From Nocardioides sp. AX2bis (GTDB lineage: Bacteria; Actinomycetota; Actinomycetes; Propionibacteriales; Nocardioidaceae), in the NCBI RefSeq assembly GCF_902506435.1, contig NZ_LR733215.1, positions 2,636,067 through 2,668,895 on the forward strand: 32,829 nt of DNA. Direction: 5' to 3'. This document shows, in pieces, positions 31,703 through 32,829 of this stretch. Under the pieces are notes generated by a model. That model was not told the DNA's origin. It saw nothing but the letters and a program-made list of their open reading frames with translations, and did not search any database. The first letter of the stretch is position 1. The number at the start of each line of letters is the position of its first letter. Both the position numbers and the translations under genes were made by a program.

Positions 31703-32829
31703 TTACACGCGGGGTCCGGTCCCCTCAAAAACGGGCCCCCGCTCGGCGCCCTGGGGCGCCCCGCCGGCCCGCGCGAACGGCGCGCCGGGGGCCGTACGGG
31801 TGGCCACGCCGGTGGCGCGGGCGACCCAGATCGCCAGCGCGGTGTAGGTGACCGACTGCGTCAGGGTGACCGGGATGCTCCACCAGGTGCCGCCGGTCGG
31901 GTTGAGCGCGGAGCTCATGTCGCCGAAGGCCAGCGCCAGGCCGAAGGCCAGGAAGTTGTTGAGCACGTGCATCGCGATCGCGGCCTCCAGACCGCCGGTG
32001 GCGATGGTGAGCACGCCGGCCACCAGGCCGAAGGCGAACCGGTCGAAGAAGATCGGCGCGTCCTGGGCGCCGTGGGCCAGCGCGAAGAGCAGCGAGGGCA
32101 CGAGCACGGCCACCACGACCGCCACCCGCGGGTTGGCGAAGACCCCGCCGAGCGCCTGGGTGAGGTAGCCACGGAAGAGGTACTCCTCCCCCGCCGCCTG
32201 CAGCGGGGTCAGCAGCAGCACCACCAGCACGAAGTCGCGCGTGGTCGAGGTGAAGGAGTTGAGGTCCGTCGAGACGGTCGCGCCGTCGGCCTGCGCCGGG
32301 AGCAGCGCGGACACGACGAGGGTCGCGACCAGTGCGGCCACCGACAGGCCCAGGCTGATCGCGAACCAGCCCCACCTGATCCGCGGGCGCACCGAGCTCA
32401 GCCACCCCGGGCGCAGGCCGTGGAGGACCCGTGTCACGAACCAGACCACGGGGATGATCGCGGCCAGGCTGAGGTTGAGGTACGCCAGGCCCGCCGGCGT
32501 GACGTCGGTGGTGTCGACCAGGCTCAGCGTCCGGTCGGCGACGTCGCCGCCGGTGAGCAGGAAGTACGCCACGAAGACGAGCAGCACCACGAGCGGCATC
32601 AGCAGGAGCATCCCCAGCACCGCGAGCAGCACCCCGACCAGTGCGCGCCACCAGCCGTGCCGGCCGTAGGACCCGATCCGGTGTATCCGGTGGTAGGGCA
32701 CCTCGCTGGGCCGCTGCTCCGGGGCGGCGGGCGCACCCATCGGGCGACCACCGTACGGGTTCGCGGTGGCGTAGGGCGCGGCGTACGGGCCGGCCTGCGG
32801 GTCGGTGCCGTAGGCGTACGGGTGGGGCG
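31703..32829 (-). CDS. CPBP-family intramembrane glutamic protease (5' end outside window)
   Basis: At least 375 residues with multiple hydrophobic helices. The CPBP/Abi motifs are EEYLFRGYL (motif 1, EExxxR), FALAHG (motif 2, FxxxH) and HVLNNFLAF (motif 3), lying in the C-terminal membrane domain as in Rce1-type proteases. CPBP proteins process or mature membrane-associated peptides; the substrate is unknown here. ATG 32740 is a possible start, but the frame stays open to the window edge and encodes a Pro/Tyr/Gly/Ala-rich stretch (HPYAYGTDPQAGPYAAPY), the kind of cytoplasmic leader common in actinobacterial CPBP proteins. I therefore annotate it as running off the edge. The stop is TAA. Confidence 0.88.
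   Translation of the reverse strand, partial: PHPYAYGTDPQAGPYAAPYATANPYGGRPMGAPAAPEQRPSEVPYHRIHRIGSYGRHGWWRALVGVLLAVLGMLLLMPLVVLLVFVAYFLLTGGDVADRTLSLVDTTDVTPAGLAYLNLSLAAIIPVVWFVTRVLHGLRPGWLSSVRPRIRWGWFAISLGLSVAALVATLVVSALLPAQADGATVSTDLNSFTSTTRDFVLVVLLLTPLQAAGEEYLFRGYLTQALGGVFANPRVAVVVAVLVPSLLFALAHGAQDAPIFFDRFAFGLVAGVLTIATGGLEAAIAMHVLNNFLAFGLALAFGDMSSALNPTGGTWWSIPVTLTQSVTYTALAIWVARATGVATRTAPGAPFARAGGAPQGAERGPVFEGTGPRV

Overview
The window is high-GC, gene-dense DNA with GTG starts, actinobacterial -10 boxes placed 6-7 bases before start codons, an F420-pathway gene (cofC/fbiD) and an HU protein with a Lys/Ala-rich tail. Together with the gene order recG - DAK2 - rpmB - thiL - DUF3515 - ddl - gpsA - plsC - cofC - hup - leuD - leuC - iclR, this points to an actinobacterium, most likely Nocardioidaceae (Nocardioides-like). 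The genus is inferred from protein style and synteny and was not tested by a search.

Positions 1-17600 are a conserved housekeeping block. It covers DNA repair (recG), a FakA/YloV-type DAK2 protein that appears frameshifted, ribosomal L28, thiamin phosphate kinase, a small Lrp-like RAM protein, a DUF3515 lipoprotein, D-Ala-D-Ala ligase, glycerol-3-phosphate dehydrogenase and an acyltransferase (phospholipid synthesis), CofC, HU, a GNAT protein, the leucine enzymes LeuCD and their divergent IclR regulator. A RibD/DHFR-like reductase, a transsulfuration-type PLP enzyme and a large HTH protein are interleaved. Several convergent pairs share hairpin terminators. The divergent ddl/PLP pair appears to be leaderless in both directions.

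Positions 17600-19700 carry a two-gene alkylation-repair operon: an Ada-AlkA fusion followed by Ogt. An LCP cell-wall ligase follows (19829-21106).

Positions 21107-31320 are the accessory part and the most interesting section. A 1777-codon RHS/YD-repeat protein with an unrecognised C-terminal tip lies between direct repeats: the 3' part of a small membrane-protein gene occurs on both sides at about 97% identity, 5852 bp apart. Upstream lie three GPP34 (GOLPH3-like) genes. Two of them directly follow gene relics that resemble each other at their C termini. Further debris includes an inverted RHS piece, the head of a lipoprotein gene whose intact copy is at 30959, and a second copy of the LCP gene's 3' end. 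I read this as a tandemly duplicated and partly collapsed polymorphic-toxin locus, with the GPP34 proteins as candidate immunity or accessory proteins. That role is inference.

Positions 31320-32829 hold a strong bidirectional terminator, tRNA-Glu(CTC), tRNA-Gln(CTG) and a CPBP-family membrane protease that runs off the right end.
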